A stretch of DNA of 56,111 bases from Bacillus sp. BGMRC 2118 (GTDB taxonomy: Bacteria; Bacillota; Bacilli; Bacillales; SA4): the NCBI GenBank assembly GCA_008364785.1, contig VTTJ01000015.1:1-56111 (forward strand), read 5' to 3'. The notes beneath the pieces are model-generated. The model did not search any database. It had not been told where the DNA came from and was given only the letters and a program-made list of their open reading frames with translations. This document shows positions 41,456-49,762 of this stretch, one piece after another (the stretch's first letter is position 1; every line of letters starts with the position of its first letter). A program made the position numbers and the translations under genes.

Positions 41456-42009
41456 TGTAATTCCTCCTGAAGTACCTGTTCTACTGCCTGTTCAAATTGT
41501 TCCTTTTGAATTTGAAACATTTTTAATCGCTTATGAAGCTGCTTTCCATTCGTATAGCCTATACGTAAGAGTACTCCAAGCTTCTCTCTACGTGATTTTG
41601 CTTTTGCTCCTGCAATAAATCCATAATGAATCAGTTCATCATATGTGATTTCCTCATCAATATCAATCCATTCCTGTTGTACCTCTTGTAAGGCCATCCT
41701 AATGATTTCAATTGATGCATGCTCAACACCAACCTTTTTACGGCGCTTATCAAAAGCATCGTCCTTCTTGATGAAAGCATGCTTACAACCAGGCACCTTT
41801 TCAGCCACTGTTTTACGTATCTTTTCACCTGGATAATCAGGGTCAGTAAAAATGATCACGCCTCTTTTTTCTTGCGCTAGCTTTATTTTCTCAATTGTCT
41901 CTGCATTGACAGCTGAACCGTTTGTTTCAATCGTATCTGCTTCTACTGCTCTTTGTACTGCTACTGTATCATCCTTGCCTTCAACAACAATTATTTCTTT
42001 AATTTTCAT
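41452..42009 (-). CDS. rnmV: Ribonuclease M5
   Basis: Matures 5S rRNA from its precursor. The 185-aa protein begins with a Toprim domain, with the metal glutamate in VVEGKDDT (residues about 8-15), GSAVNAETIEKI and the DPD motif in IIFTDPDYPGEKIR (about 55-57). The C-terminal part binds substrate. It is coupled to rsmA. Its substrate, 5S rRNA, is also encoded in this window. Confidence 0.95.
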   Translation of the reverse strand: MKIKEIIVVEGKDDTVAVQRAVEADTIETNGSAVNAETIEKIKLAQEKRGVIIFTDPDYPGEKIRKTVAEKVPGCKHAFIKKDDAFDKRRKKVGVEHASIEIIRMALQEVQQEWIDIDEEITYDELIHYGFIAGAKAKSRREKLGVLLRIGYTNGKQLHKRLKMFQIQKEQFEQAVEQVLQEELQ

Positions 42010-42104
42010 TTTACCTCCGAAACTTGAAACTTTTATATGTATTGTAACGTCTTATGTAGTAGATAATACCTTGGGAATAAATTAAATGATAATACGTAGA
42101 TTTT

Positions 42105-42138
42105 AGCATAAAAAAACAGGGGAACATAATCCCCCTGT
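42105..42138 (-). terminator. rpfB-like gene terminator
   Basis: ACAGGGGG pairs with CCCCTGT (9-nt loop) and is followed by seven T on the minus strand, 10 nt after the stop codon at 42148. Confidence 0.88.
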
Positions 42139-42147
42139 GATATTGAA

Positions 42148-43344
42148 CTATTTTAGTATTTTAATTTTAACTGTTTTTCTTCCCCAGCTATATGCTTCTG
42201 CCTTTGTAGCGAAGAAAACATCAATTTTATTTCCCTTAATAGCTCTACCTGTATCAGCAGCTACTGCATATCCGTATCCTTCTACGTATACTTTAGTCCC
42301 TAATGGGATAACACTCGGGTCTACTGCAATAATCTTAGCATTAGGATTTGCCTTTAGGTTAAATCCGGTACTTGTGAAGCCTGAGCACCCATTACAATAG
42401 GCTGTATATGCTGTAGTACTTACATAAAACTCATTTGCAACAGTGTCGCTACCTCTGGATACTTGTGTTTGCTGCTGTACTTTCGTACCAACAGCTACAA
42501 TTTTATCCTTACTTTCTTGTAACGTTTCTGTTTTAAGAAGCGTTCTAGAAACTTCTTTCCCATTTTCAAGCACGACTTCAAAGTGCTTTGCAATTTTTCC
42601 TTTTTGACCTTGGTCCAGTACCTTTTCAGTACCTTTATTCAAAGAGGAATCTTTCTTTGTCACAACTGCATGATCTACAGACTCTTCCACTACATCGGTG
42701 ACCTTTTCTACTCTAGTTATATTAATAACAGAGTCTTTTTGTACCATTGCCTCAAGGGCTGGTTCTATGCGGTCCAATTCATTTAGTGTTACATTTTGCT
42801 GCTTTAAAAAGTCAGCGACAGTAGTCGAAGTGGTCCAAACTTGCTTTTCTTCTCCGCCGACATTGATTGTTAGTTGAAATGCACTTTCAATCTTAACTTT
42901 CATATTTGCTTTGATTGAAGCCTCTAATTTAGGTTCTACCTTATCATGCTCTGTTACTTTTACTTTTTGTCCGTCCAATAGCTGTTGTACAGTATCAGAT
43001 GTCGTCCAAATTTTGGTCTCTTTTTGATCTATTACCAGGTTAACTGGCAATGCGGCTTTCCAGACGATTTTCATATCGTCTTTTATGACGGTTTTTAAAC
43101 TTGGTTTAATATAATCTTCCTTACGTAACTCGATGGCTTGTTCTGATAATAATTCTGAAACAGTGTTAGCATGTGTTTTAACAACCTGTTTTTCACCGTT
43201 TAGAGTCAGTGTCACAGATTGCTTTGTGCCTTCGTATAATGCATAACCAGTAATGCCTGCAAAAACTAGGAAACTACTAACGATCATCACAAGTCTCTTT
43301 GTCGTCATAGATTCGGAAAACAGCTTTTTCATGTTCTTTATCAC
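42148..43344 (-). CDS. yabE: Resuscitation-promoting factor-like cell wall protein (YabE/RpfB type)
   Basis: A 398-aa secreted or membrane-anchored protein. It has one N-terminal hydrophobic segment (about residues 17-38) and three DUF348 repeats (about 45-205; NTVSELLSEQAI, DTVQQLLDGQKV, TTVADFLKQQNV). A G5 domain follows (about 210-285) and then a C-terminal 3D domain (about 308-395) with the three aspartates in VDPSVIPLG, ADTGRA and IDVFF. The 3D domain is a lytic transglycosylase-like fold, so peptidoglycan cleavage is probable. The start is GTG (43344) 10-11 nt after GGAGG; an ATG lies 4 codons on. It has a strong sigma A promoter. Confidence 0.92.
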   Translation of the reverse strand: MIKNMKKLFSESMTTKRLVMIVSSFLVFAGITGYALYEGTKQSVTLTLNGEKQVVKTHANTVSELLSEQAIELRKEDYIKPSLKTVIKDDMKIVWKAALPVNLVIDQKETKIWTTSDTVQQLLDGQKVKVTEHDKVEPKLEASIKANMKVKIESAFQLTINVGGEEKQVWTTSTTVADFLKQQNVTLNELDRIEPALEAMVQKDSVINITRVEKVTDVVEESVDHAVVTKKDSSLNKGTEKVLDQGQKGKIAKHFEVVLENGKEVSRTLLKTETLQESKDKIVAVGTKVQQQTQVSRGSDTVANEFYVSTTAYTAYCNGCSGFTSTGFNLKANPNAKIIAVDPSVIPLGTKVYVEGYGYAVAADTGRAIKGNKIDVFFATKAEAYSWGRKTVKIKILK

Positions 43345-43375
43345 GATGAAAAACGCCTCCTTCTCTCCTTGAGAG

Positions 43376-43404
43376 ATTATATAGAGTTAAAATAAAATTG
43401 TCAA
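43376..43404 (-). promoter_or_regulatory. Promoter of the rpfB-like gene (sigma A)
   Basis: Consensus -35 TTGACA (43399-43404), 17-bp spacer and consensus -10 TATAAT (43376-43381) on the minus strand, about 30 nt upstream of the start codon. A palindrome CTTGTCGACAAG lies 65 bp further upstream (43469-43480). Confidence 0.88.
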
Positions 43405-43564
43405 ATCAACCTCTTACCTGGACCGTATATCCTATTATGCATAACGTCGTTTGAATTGGGAAGGAAGACTTGTCGACAAGGTTATCCTATGAAAAGAAGG
43501 AGACGTGTAGAACTTTTTTAAATTATTTTAAAAAAGGACAAGTACTCATTTTATTCGACAGGTT

Positions 43565-44338
43565 TCACTCATCATGTATATTAAATATTTGCCGAGCATT
43601 GTCGTACGTTTTTTGGACAACCTCATCATATGTGATTCCTTTTAGCGTTGCAATCTCCTGAGCAACTAGTGTAACATAACTCGGCTCATTTCGCTTTCCT
43701 CTATATGGATGTGGTGCCAAGTATGGGCAATCAGTTTCAATTAATAGCTTATCCAACGGTATTTCTGCTGCCACTTCTTTTGGTTTTTTTGCATTTTTAA
43801 ATGTAACTGGACCGCCTAATGAGATATAAAAATTCATATCTATACAAGCTTTTGCCACTTCCAAGCTCCCACTAAAGCAGTGCATAATCCCACCAACTTC
43901 AGAAGCTTCTTCTTCTTTTAAGATGTCAACAATATCCTGTGTTGCTTCACGATTATGAATAACGATAGGCATTTTTAGCTTTTTAGCTAAACGGATTTGC
44001 TTTCGAAATACTTCTTGCTGCAAATCCTTTGGAGATTTGTCCCAATAATAATCAAGACCCATTTCTCCAATCGCAACCACTTTCGGATGAGATGCCAGTT
44101 GTTCAATCCACATTAAATCTTCGTCCGTCATATCTATTGCATCAACTGGATGCCAACCAATAGCAGCATATAAAAATGAATAGGAATCAATCAGTTCCAT
44201 TGCTCTAGTAATTGTTATCCGATCAAACCCAACAACGACCATCTTTTTCACATTGTGATCAAGAGCTCTTTGAATTACTTCTTCTAAATCTTCATTAAAT
44301 TGATCTGCGTTTAGATGAACATGTGTATCAAATAGCAT
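43565..44338 (-). CDS. tatD: TatD family metal-dependent deoxyribonuclease (YabD)
   Basis: A 257-aa TIM-barrel hydrolase. It has the metal-binding FDTHVHLNADQF (residues about 2-13), GEMGLDYYWD, VIHNREATQDI, MHCFSGS and the final aspartate in LIETDCPYLAPHPYRGK. The frame opens at 44344, but the ATG at 44338 lies 7 nt after AAAGGAG and is chosen. By family it is a 3'-5' exodeoxyribonuclease acting in DNA repair or fragment turnover. It follows metG as in B. subtilis. Confidence 0.93.
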   Translation of the reverse strand: MLFDTHVHLNADQFNEDLEEVIQRALDHNVKKMVVVGFDRITITRAMELIDSYSFLYAAIGWHPVDAIDMTDEDLMWIEQLASHPKVVAIGEMGLDYYWDKSPKDLQQEVFRKQIRLAKKLKMPIVIHNREATQDIVDILKEEEASEVGGIMHCFSGSLEVAKACIDMNFYISLGGPVTFKNAKKPKEVAAEIPLDKLLIETDCPYLAPHPYRGKRNEPSYVTLVAQEIATLKGITYDEVVQKTYDNARQIFNIHDE

Positions 44339-44447
44339 AGACAAGCTCCTTTGTATATTTTATCACGTATTTATATGTCATTACTTACCCTTACCTTACA
44401 ATTTCATTACAAATGATGGTAATAATGGCCAATAACTCCGATAACAT

Positions 44448-44488
44448 GTAAAAAACAACTAAATAGGTATCCTTACGAATACCTATTT
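44448..44488 (-). terminator. metG terminator
   Basis: A perfect stem AAATAGGTAT/ATACCTATTT (10 bp, 8-nt loop) is followed by GTTGTTTTTTAC on the minus strand, 18 nt after the metG stop. Confidence 0.85.
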
Positions 44489-44506
44489 AGCACCCCTTAT
44501 TAAATA

Positions 44507-46450
44507 TTATTTTACTTTTGCCCCATTAGGAAGATTTTGATCTATCGTAGCTAATGAAAGTTCTCCGTCTAGACTTCCTGCTAAAATCATTCCCTGTGAT
44601 AACTCTCCACGTAATGTGACTGGCTTTAAGTTTGTTACACAAATTACCTTTCGGCCAATTAATTCTTCTGGTTTATAAAACTTAGCGATACCAGAAACAA
44701 CTTGTCTTTTCTCATATCCTAAATCAAGCTGGATTTTTAATAACTTATCTGCCTTTTTTACAGGCTCTGCCTGGATAACTTCTGCAACTCTTAAGTCGAC
44801 TTTCATAAAATCATCTATTGTAATTTCAGGAACCTCTTCTTTTTCCACTTTTGGCTGTACTGGAGCTGGAGCCTTCATTTGATCTTTGATGTATTCAACT
44901 TCCTCTTTTACATCAAGTCTTGGGAACACTGGGCCCTCTTGAACTACTCTTGTTCCTTGAGGAATTGCTCCAATTGTTGATAAGCTATCCCAAGATGTTA
45001 ACATCGAGTTCTCAATTCCAAGTTGCTTCCAAATTTGGTGTGGAGTTTGTGTTAAGAAAGGCTGTAGCATAATAGAAATATGTCGTAATGATTCAGTTAA
45101 ATGTGCCATAACAGTTCCAAGTACCTCACGATTTGATTCTTCCTTTGCAAGTACCCATGGTTGTGTTTCATCTATATATTTATTTGTTCGTGATACAAGC
45201 TGCCATAATGAAGTAAGCGCAACTGAAAATTGCATGTCTTCCATTGATTCTTCAACTTTATCTTTCGTTTCTTTGATCATCTCTTCTAATTGCCCATCAA
45301 ATTCTGTGCCAGCTCCTTGATAAGAAGGTATTTCACCTTCAAAATACTTTTGAATCATGGCTACAGTTCGATTTAACAAGTTACCTAAATCATTGGCAAG
45401 GTCGAAATTGATACGTTCAACAAAACCTTCTGGTGTGAATACACCGTCTGCACCAAACGGTACTTCTCTTAATAAATAGTAACGAAGTGCATCAAGTCCA
45501 TAACGGTCTATTAATGTCACAGGATCAACAACATTCCCCTTCGACTTAGACATCTTCCCATCCTTCATTAACAACCATCCGTGTGCAAATACCTTTTTCG
45601 GGAGTGGTAAGTCTAGTGCCATCAGCATAATCGGCCAGTAAATAGTATGGAACCTCACAATTTCCTTTCCTACTAGATGAACATCAGCAGGCCAGTATTT
45701 CATATACTTCTCGTCATTATCTGTACCGTAACCCAGTGCCGTAATATAGTTTGATAAGGCATCAATCCATACGTAAATAACGTGCTTAGGGTCTCCAGGG
45801 ACTTTTACACCCCAATCAAATGTCGTTCTAGAAACAGCCAGGTCTTCAAGTCCAGGTTTAATAAAGTTGTTAATCATTTCATTTTTCCTAGATTCAGGTT
45901 GGATAAAGGAAGGATTCTCTTCGTAGTACTGAAGCAAACGATCAGCATATTTACTCATCTTAAAGAAATAGGATTCTTCTTTTACCTTTTCTACTGAACG
46001 ACCACAATCAGGACAGTTCCCGTCTTCTAGTTGCCTCTCTGTATAAAAGGATTCACAAGGAGTACAGTACCAGCCTTCATACTGGTCAAGGTAAATATCA
46101 CCTTGTTCAACCAATTGAGCAAACACCTTTTCTACAATCTCCTTATGTCTAACCTCAGTTGTACGAATAAAATCATCATATGTAATCTCAAGCTTTTGCC
46201 ATAATTCTTTTATACCAGAAACGATATCGTCAACGTACTTTTGGGGTGTAACCCCTTTTTCCTCTGCATTTCTTTGTATTTTCTGGCCATGTTCATCTGT
46301 ACCAGTTAGATAGTGGACGTCATACCCACGTAATCTCTTATACCTAGCCATTGCATCCCCAGCAACGGTTGTGTATGCATGTCCAATATGTAATTTACCA
46401 CTTGGATAATAAATAGGTGTTGTAAGATAAAATGTCTTCTTTTCTGTCAT
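44507..46450 (-). CDS. metG: Methionyl-tRNA synthetase
   Basis: Charges initiator and elongator tRNA-Met (metS in B. subtilis). The 647-aa class I enzyme has the HIGH motif in KLHIGHAYTT (residues about 19-28) and a zinc knuckle with two CxxC pairs (CTPC at about 127-130, CPDC at about 144-147). KMSKS is in DGKMSKSKGNVVDP (about 299-312), and a C-terminal EMAP/Trbp111-like tRNA-binding domain (about 543-647, DFMKVDLRVAEV) follows. The ATG follows GGAGG. No T-box leader is seen in the 473-bp gap upstream. Confidence 0.97.
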   Translation of the reverse strand: MTEKKTFYLTTPIYYPSGKLHIGHAYTTVAGDAMARYKRLRGYDVHYLTGTDEHGQKIQRNAEEKGVTPQKYVDDIVSGIKELWQKLEITYDDFIRTTEVRHKEIVEKVFAQLVEQGDIYLDQYEGWYCTPCESFYTERQLEDGNCPDCGRSVEKVKEESYFFKMSKYADRLLQYYEENPSFIQPESRKNEMINNFIKPGLEDLAVSRTTFDWGVKVPGDPKHVIYVWIDALSNYITALGYGTDNDEKYMKYWPADVHLVGKEIVRFHTIYWPIMLMALDLPLPKKVFAHGWLLMKDGKMSKSKGNVVDPVTLIDRYGLDALRYYLLREVPFGADGVFTPEGFVERINFDLANDLGNLLNRTVAMIQKYFEGEIPSYQGAGTEFDGQLEEMIKETKDKVEESMEDMQFSVALTSLWQLVSRTNKYIDETQPWVLAKEESNREVLGTVMAHLTESLRHISIMLQPFLTQTPHQIWKQLGIENSMLTSWDSLSTIGAIPQGTRVVQEGPVFPRLDVKEEVEYIKDQMKAPAPVQPKVEKEEVPEITIDDFMKVDLRVAEVIQAEPVKKADKLLKIQLDLGYEKRQVVSGIAKFYKPEELIGRKVICVTNLKPVTLRGELSQGMILAGSLDGELSLATIDQNLPNGAKVK

Positions 46451-46660
46451 TGAATTGACCTCCTGAACTTAACCTTATATGTATAGAAGAAACATATTCT
46501 CCTACTATCTTATCAAAGCTTATGAAAACAAAAAACTAAGAAATCTTTTTTACTGACAATATATACATCTATTTCTAAATTTCAATAAAAATATACCAAA
46601 ATATAGGTTTATCCCTTTTTTATAAGGGTATAGGTTATAAGGAATAAAATACCAGGTAAA
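46451..46660. other. Intergenic region upstream of metG (left part of the metG-abrB gap)
   Basis: A very A/T-rich stretch. I see the metG ribosome binding site but no long structured leader, no T-box GGUGGUACCRCG-like sequence and no convincing coding frame. The metG promoter must lie here, but I could not choose one reliably. Confidence 0.5.
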
Positions 46661-46663
46661 TTT

Positions 46664-46704
46664 TGTCGAATAGTTATTGAGTTTTGTCGAAACTTCTCTA
46701 TAAT
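46664..46704 (+). promoter_or_regulatory. abrB P1 promoter with Spo0A boxes
   Basis: -35 TTGAGT (46677-46682), 16-bp spacer and -10 TATAAT (46699-46704). Exact Spo0A cores TGTCGAA lie at 46664-46670 and within the spacer at 46685-46691. Spo0A repression is inferred by analogy with B. subtilis abrB. Confidence 0.75.
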
Positions 46705-46817
46705 AAAGATTGAATTGATTAGTAAAAAAGTAAAATCCTGTATAAAATTTTTGTGCTATTTTTCAAAAAAGTGTTGATTTATTCATAGATTATTCATATC
46801 TTTTTACAAATTTAGGA

Positions 46818-46878
46818 TTGACTGGTTTGGGAATCACTGGTATTATATCTTTATAAGAACGTGTCGAATAATGACGAA
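46818..46878 (+). promoter_or_regulatory. abrB P2 promoter with downstream Spo0A boxes
   Basis: -35 TTGACT (46818-46823), 17-bp spacer and -10 TATTAT (46841-46846). Two tandem Spo0A boxes follow, TGTCGAA (46862-46868) and TGACGAA (46872-46878). They lie about +10 to +26 from the expected start, exactly where Spo0A-P represses abrB in B. subtilis. Confidence 0.88.
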
Positions 46879-46923
46879 AATTAACGAAATATGTATATAA
46901 ATTATTGAGGGGGAACAAATAAA

Positions 46924-47208
46924 ATGAAATCTACAGGTATTGTTCGTAAAGTTGATGAGTTAGGACGTGTCGTAATTCCAATTGAATTAAGACGTACACT
47001 TGGAATTGCAGAAAAGGATGCTCTTGAAATCTATGTTGACGATGAGAAAATCATTTTAAAGAAATATAAGCCAAACATGACTTGCCAAGTTACAGGTGAA
47101 GTTAGTGATAACAACATCTCACTTGCTGAAGGTAAAATTATCTTAAGCCGTGAAGGAGCAGAACAGATCCTAAACGAACTTCAAAATTCACTAACTACTT
47201 CTAAATAA
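46924..47208 (+). CDS. abrB: Transition-state regulator AbrB
   Basis: Global repressor of post-exponential genes, including sporulation and competence genes such as spoVG. The 94-aa tetrameric protein has the swapped-hairpin DNA-binding domain at residues 1-50 (STGIVRKVDELGRVVIPIELRRTL) and a C-terminal oligomerisation domain. It is the only clear plus-strand gene in the window, divergent from metG and convergent with rsmI, as in B. subtilis. Two promoters with Spo0A boxes precede it, and GAGGGGGAA is the ribosome binding site. Confidence 0.97.
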   Translation: MKSTGIVRKVDELGRVVIPIELRRTLGIAEKDALEIYVDDEKIILKKYKPNMTCQVTGEVSDNNISLAEGKIILSREGAEQILNELQNSLTTSK

Positions 47209-47214
47209 TAATGA

Positions 47215-47245
47215 AAAAAGAGCACATGAATATTGTGCTCTTTTT
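47215..47245 (+). terminator. abrB terminator
   Basis: AAAAAGAGCACA pairs with TGTGCTCTTTTT around a short A/T loop, followed by ATTTTT. The symmetric A and T runs mean it may also stop transcription arriving from rsmI. Confidence 0.88.
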
Positions 47246-47251
47246 ATTTTT

Positions 47252-47353
47252 GGCCCTTTCTAATACCTTGTTGCTTTTCGTACACTTATTCTGTGGTAAA
47301 AATCTGGCTTTTGGGATTTTTACGCAAAAGCAACATTCTATACGAATACAGCC
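47252..47353 (-). mobile_element. MITE copy F (102 bp), short form at the rsmI stop codon
   Basis: On the minus strand it begins GGCTGTATTC and ends GAAAGGGCC. It lacks the central roughly 80 bp of the other copies, so the two hairpin arms meet: TGTTGCTTTT/AAAAGCAACA outside and GTAAAAATC/GATTTTTAC inside. Flanks TTATTTTT and TTATTTTA match at 7 of 8. The right flank begins at 47354, the rsmI stop codon, so the insertion site is exactly at that stop. Confidence 0.8.
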
Positions 47354-48223
47354 TTATTTTATATGATAACTCTCATAAACATCCCGCTTTGGTAATTTCC
47401 GATCAACCGCTACCTGTTTTATTGCATCTTTTGAAGACATATCTTGATTTACATAATGCTCTACATGGTCATTGATCGTTAATTTCGTCCACCAACTATC
47501 TTCAGCTATATCCTCGGTAGAATCATTTCCTTCTACTAAAATACAACATTCTCCTTTTACCTCCGTTGTTTCTAACCATTGAACCAATTCCTCTGCTGTT
47601 CCTCTAATAAATTCCTCGAACTTTTTAGTTAACTCGCGGCTAATTACAACTCTACGATTTCCCATTACTTCCGAAATTGCCTTTAGCGTGTCTTTTAGAC
47701 GGTGAGGGGATTCATAATACATTGTTGTTGCAGGATACCGTTTTAACTTTTCTAATTCCTCTTTCTTTTCTTTCTTTTGTCTTGGTAAGAATCCAAAGAA
47801 GTAAAAGTTCTGAGGAGGTAGTCCTGAGGCAACTAGTGCAGTTAAAGCAGCATTCGCTCCTGGAAGAGGGATAACTGGGATATGCTGTTCAAGTGCTAAG
47901 CATACCAACTCATAGCCGGGATCTGATATAGTAGGCATACCTGCATCGCTTACAAGGGCTATTTTTTTGCCCTTCTGAAGATCCTCTAACAGTTTATCGC
48001 CACTCTTCACTTTATTATGTTCATGATAGCTTACAACAGGAGTAGAGATTTCAAAGTAATTACATAGCTTCTTTGTCACTCTTGTATCCTCAGCAGCAAT
48101 AAGATCGGCTTCCTTTAACAACCGAATGGCACGAAATGTCATATCTTCTAGATTCCCAATTGGGGTTGGTACTACGTATAGGATTCCTATCTCTTCATTA
48201 CTGAAGCTTTTTTGCTGCCACAT
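47354..48223 (-). CDS. rsmI: 16S rRNA 2'-O-ribose C1402 methyltransferase RsmI
   Basis: A SAM-dependent methyltransferase of the tetrapyrrole-methylase fold that modifies C1402 in the 16S decoding centre (with RsmH). The 289-aa protein has LYVVPTPIGNLEDMTFRAIR (residues about 14-33), AEDTRVTKKL, VSDAGMPTISDPGYELV and the GFLPRQKKEK loop. Its start overlaps the yazA end by 37 nt. The stop codon TAA abuts MITE copy F, so the last residues could have been altered by the insertion. Confidence 0.94.
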   Translation of the reverse strand: MWQQKSFSNEEIGILYVVPTPIGNLEDMTFRAIRLLKEADLIAAEDTRVTKKLCNYFEISTPVVSYHEHNKVKSGDKLLEDLQKGKKIALVSDAGMPTISDPGYELVCLALEQHIPVIPLPGANAALTALVASGLPPQNFYFFGFLPRQKKEKKEELEKLKRYPATTMYYESPHRLKDTLKAISEVMGNRRVVISRELTKKFEEFIRGTAEELVQWLETTEVKGECCILVEGNDSTEDIAEDSWWTKLTINDHVEHYVNQDMSSKDAIKQVAVDRKLPKRDVYESYHIK

Positions 48224-48486
48224 AGATCTACACCTCTCTCACATAGAAATGATTCTTTTTGTTTTCTAGATAATTGCTTAAAAGCATACTCTTTAGACAT
48301 TGCTTCATTCTTTAATTCATACACTTCATGATAGATTAGGTTGACTGGTGTTCTGGATCGTGTATATTTCGCACCTTTTCCGTTATTATGCATCGTCACT
48401 CGTTTATGAAGGTCATTTGTGTACCCTGCATAAAGACTTCCGTCACTACACTTTACTACATAAAAATAATGATTATTTATCTCCAT
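48187..48486 (-). CDS. yazA: GIY-YIG domain protein (YazA)
   Basis: A 99-aa protein that is a single UvrC-like GIY-YIG nuclease domain: HYFYVVKCSDGSLYAGYTNDLHKRVTMHN and GKGAKYTRSRTPVNLIYHE. The frame extends to 48537, but the ATG at 48486 (MEINNHYFYVV) matches B. subtilis YazA and overlaps the trmN6 stop by 14 nt. Its own ribosome binding site is weak, which points to translational coupling. Its biological substrate is unknown. Confidence 0.9.
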   Translation of the reverse strand: MEINNHYFYVVKCSDGSLYAGYTNDLHKRVTMHNNGKGAKYTRSRTPVNLIYHEVYELKNEAMSKEYAFKQLSRKQKESFLCERGVDLCGSKKASVMKR

Positions 48487-49216
48487 ATAAAATTGAATGT
48501 ACTTCTTTCGTATATTCACCCTTTTCATCATATACATATAGAGGTGGTAAAATCTTTAAGTCTGGATTTCCATCCTTAATTCCTTCTATTAAAAGGGTGT
48601 TTGCCTCTTTACCTGCCTTTGGATATACAAATTGTAGGCGCTTTGGTTCAAGTCGATATTTCCTCATTAAGGTAACAATATCTAATAGTCTCCCTGGTCT
48701 ATGTACAAATGCAACCTTTCCACCTTGTTTGACTAACTGACTGCTTACCCGTATAACATCTTCTAACGTGCAGTAAATTTCATGTCGTGCAATGGCTAAA
48801 TGTTCATTTTTATTCCATTCACTTTCGGTCGGAGTTGGAAAATAGGGTGGATTACATGTCACAACATCAAATTTCCCTTTTCCTAATTTCTCAGGCATAT
48901 CCTTTATGTCACCATGAACCAACTCAACTTGCTCAGACAATTGGTTATACTCAACTGAACGCTTTGCCATATTGTAAATTCTCTCTTGTATCTCAACACC
49001 CTTTATATGTGCATTGGAACGTGTCGTTAACAATAAAGGAATTACACCATTACCTGTACATAAATCAATGATATTCCCTTTTTGAATTGGAACATACACA
49101 AAACGTGCAAGTAACACTGTATCTAATGAAAAAGCAAAAACAGATGGACTTTGGATAATTCTAAGATCCTCTGCCAATAAATAATCTAATCGTTCATCAT
49201 CTAGTAAATCAACCAT
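48473..49216 (-). CDS. trmN6: tRNA1(Val) adenine-N6 methyltransferase-like protein (YabB/TrmN6)
   Basis: A 247-aa class I SAM methyltransferase with motif I NIIDLCTGNGVIPLLL (residues about 44-59) and the N6-adenine catalytic motif NPPYFPTP (about 119-126). It matches the TrmN6/YfiC family, which methylates A37 of tRNA-Val in E. coli; the Bacillus substrate is not certain. It heads a tightly overlapping trio with yazA and rsmI. Confidence 0.88.
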   Translation of the reverse strand: MVDLLDDERLDYLLAEDLRIIQSPSVFAFSLDTVLLARFVYVPIQKGNIIDLCTGNGVIPLLLTTRSNAHIKGVEIQERIYNMAKRSVEYNQLSEQVELVHGDIKDMPEKLGKGKFDVVTCNPPYFPTPTESEWNKNEHLAIARHEIYCTLEDVIRVSSQLVKQGGKVAFVHRPGRLLDIVTLMRKYRLEPKRLQFVYPKAGKEANTLLIEGIKDGNPDLKILPPLYVYDEKGEYTKEVHSILYGDK

Positions 49217-49356
49217 ATTAAATCCTCACATTTCTATTAACAATAAGCCATTTATGTATTATTACTAATTTTATGTATCTATTTATGTTTTACCTAATTG
49301 TATTAAACATTCATGGTCTCTATATCCAGACCCATTATAAAGGCAGATAATAGTAA

Positions 49357-49384
49357 GAAAACAGCCTTCCCCATATAAGGAAAG
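49357..49384 (-). terminator. yabA terminator
   Basis: GCCTTTCCTT pairs with GGGGAAGGC around a short loop and is followed by TGTTTTCTT on the minus strand, 12 nt beyond the yabA stop. Confidence 0.7.
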
Positions 49385-49395
49385 GCCATACATCA

Positions 49396-49752
49396 CTACT
49401 TTTTATTCAAGAAGGATAAACAAAATAGACAATCTCCTTCTTTTCTTATGCTTCCATAGTGGAGGTTGCAAATGTGAAAGCCTTCTTGATAAATTCTAGC
49501 TAGATTATCATAGCCTTCCCCAATATCCACTGGTTTTAACCCTTTAAATTCTTCTTGTATTTCTAGCTCTTTTTCTTCTTCGTTTACTTTTTGATCTAAG
49601 CGTTTTCGTAAATGTTCATTTTCAATCTTAATATGATTGTTTTCCTCTAATAACTCGGCTAAATGCTGTTTCAACTCACCTAGTTGCTTATACAAGTGGC
49701 CAATTTGCTCTTCCATACTACTGACAGAGTCGAATATCTCTTTTTTATCCAT
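49396..49752 (-). CDS. yabA: Replication initiation control protein YabA
   Basis: Binds DnaA and the sliding clamp DnaN to prevent re-initiation of replication. Its 118 aa comprise an N-terminal coiled coil (residues about 5-65, EEQIGHLYKQLGELKQHLAELLEENNHIK...) and a zinc-binding C terminus (CNLHYGS and CLFC near the end). The ATG at 49752 lies after GAGGTGGTG; the frame opens at 49761. B. subtilis YabA is 119 aa. It follows ricT by 10 nt in the holB-ricT-yabA cluster. Confidence 0.94.
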   Translation of the reverse strand: MDKKEIFDSVSSMEEQIGHLYKQLGELKQHLAELLEENNHIKIENEHLRKRLDQKVNEEEKELEIQEEFKGLKPVDIGEGYDNLARIYQEGFHICNLHYGSIRKEGDCLFCLSFLNKK

Positions 49753-49762
49753 TTGCACCACC

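Noticed and set aside
43469..43480. CTTGTCGACAAG palindrome upstream of the rpfB-like gene as a Spo0A or LexA operator
   Set aside because: It contains TGTCGAC rather than a Spo0A core, does not match a Bacillus LexA box and lies 65 bp upstream of the -35; only a note in the promoter entry is justified.
46451..46660. T-box or S-box riboswitch upstream of metG
   Set aside because: The gap is A/T-rich and lacks the T-box conserved sequence, the SAM-I core helices and a leader terminator.
48348..48740. Plus-strand open frame of 130 codons opposite yazA and trmN6
   Set aside because: It covers two conserved minus-strand genes and shows no initiation signal; it is a shadow frame.
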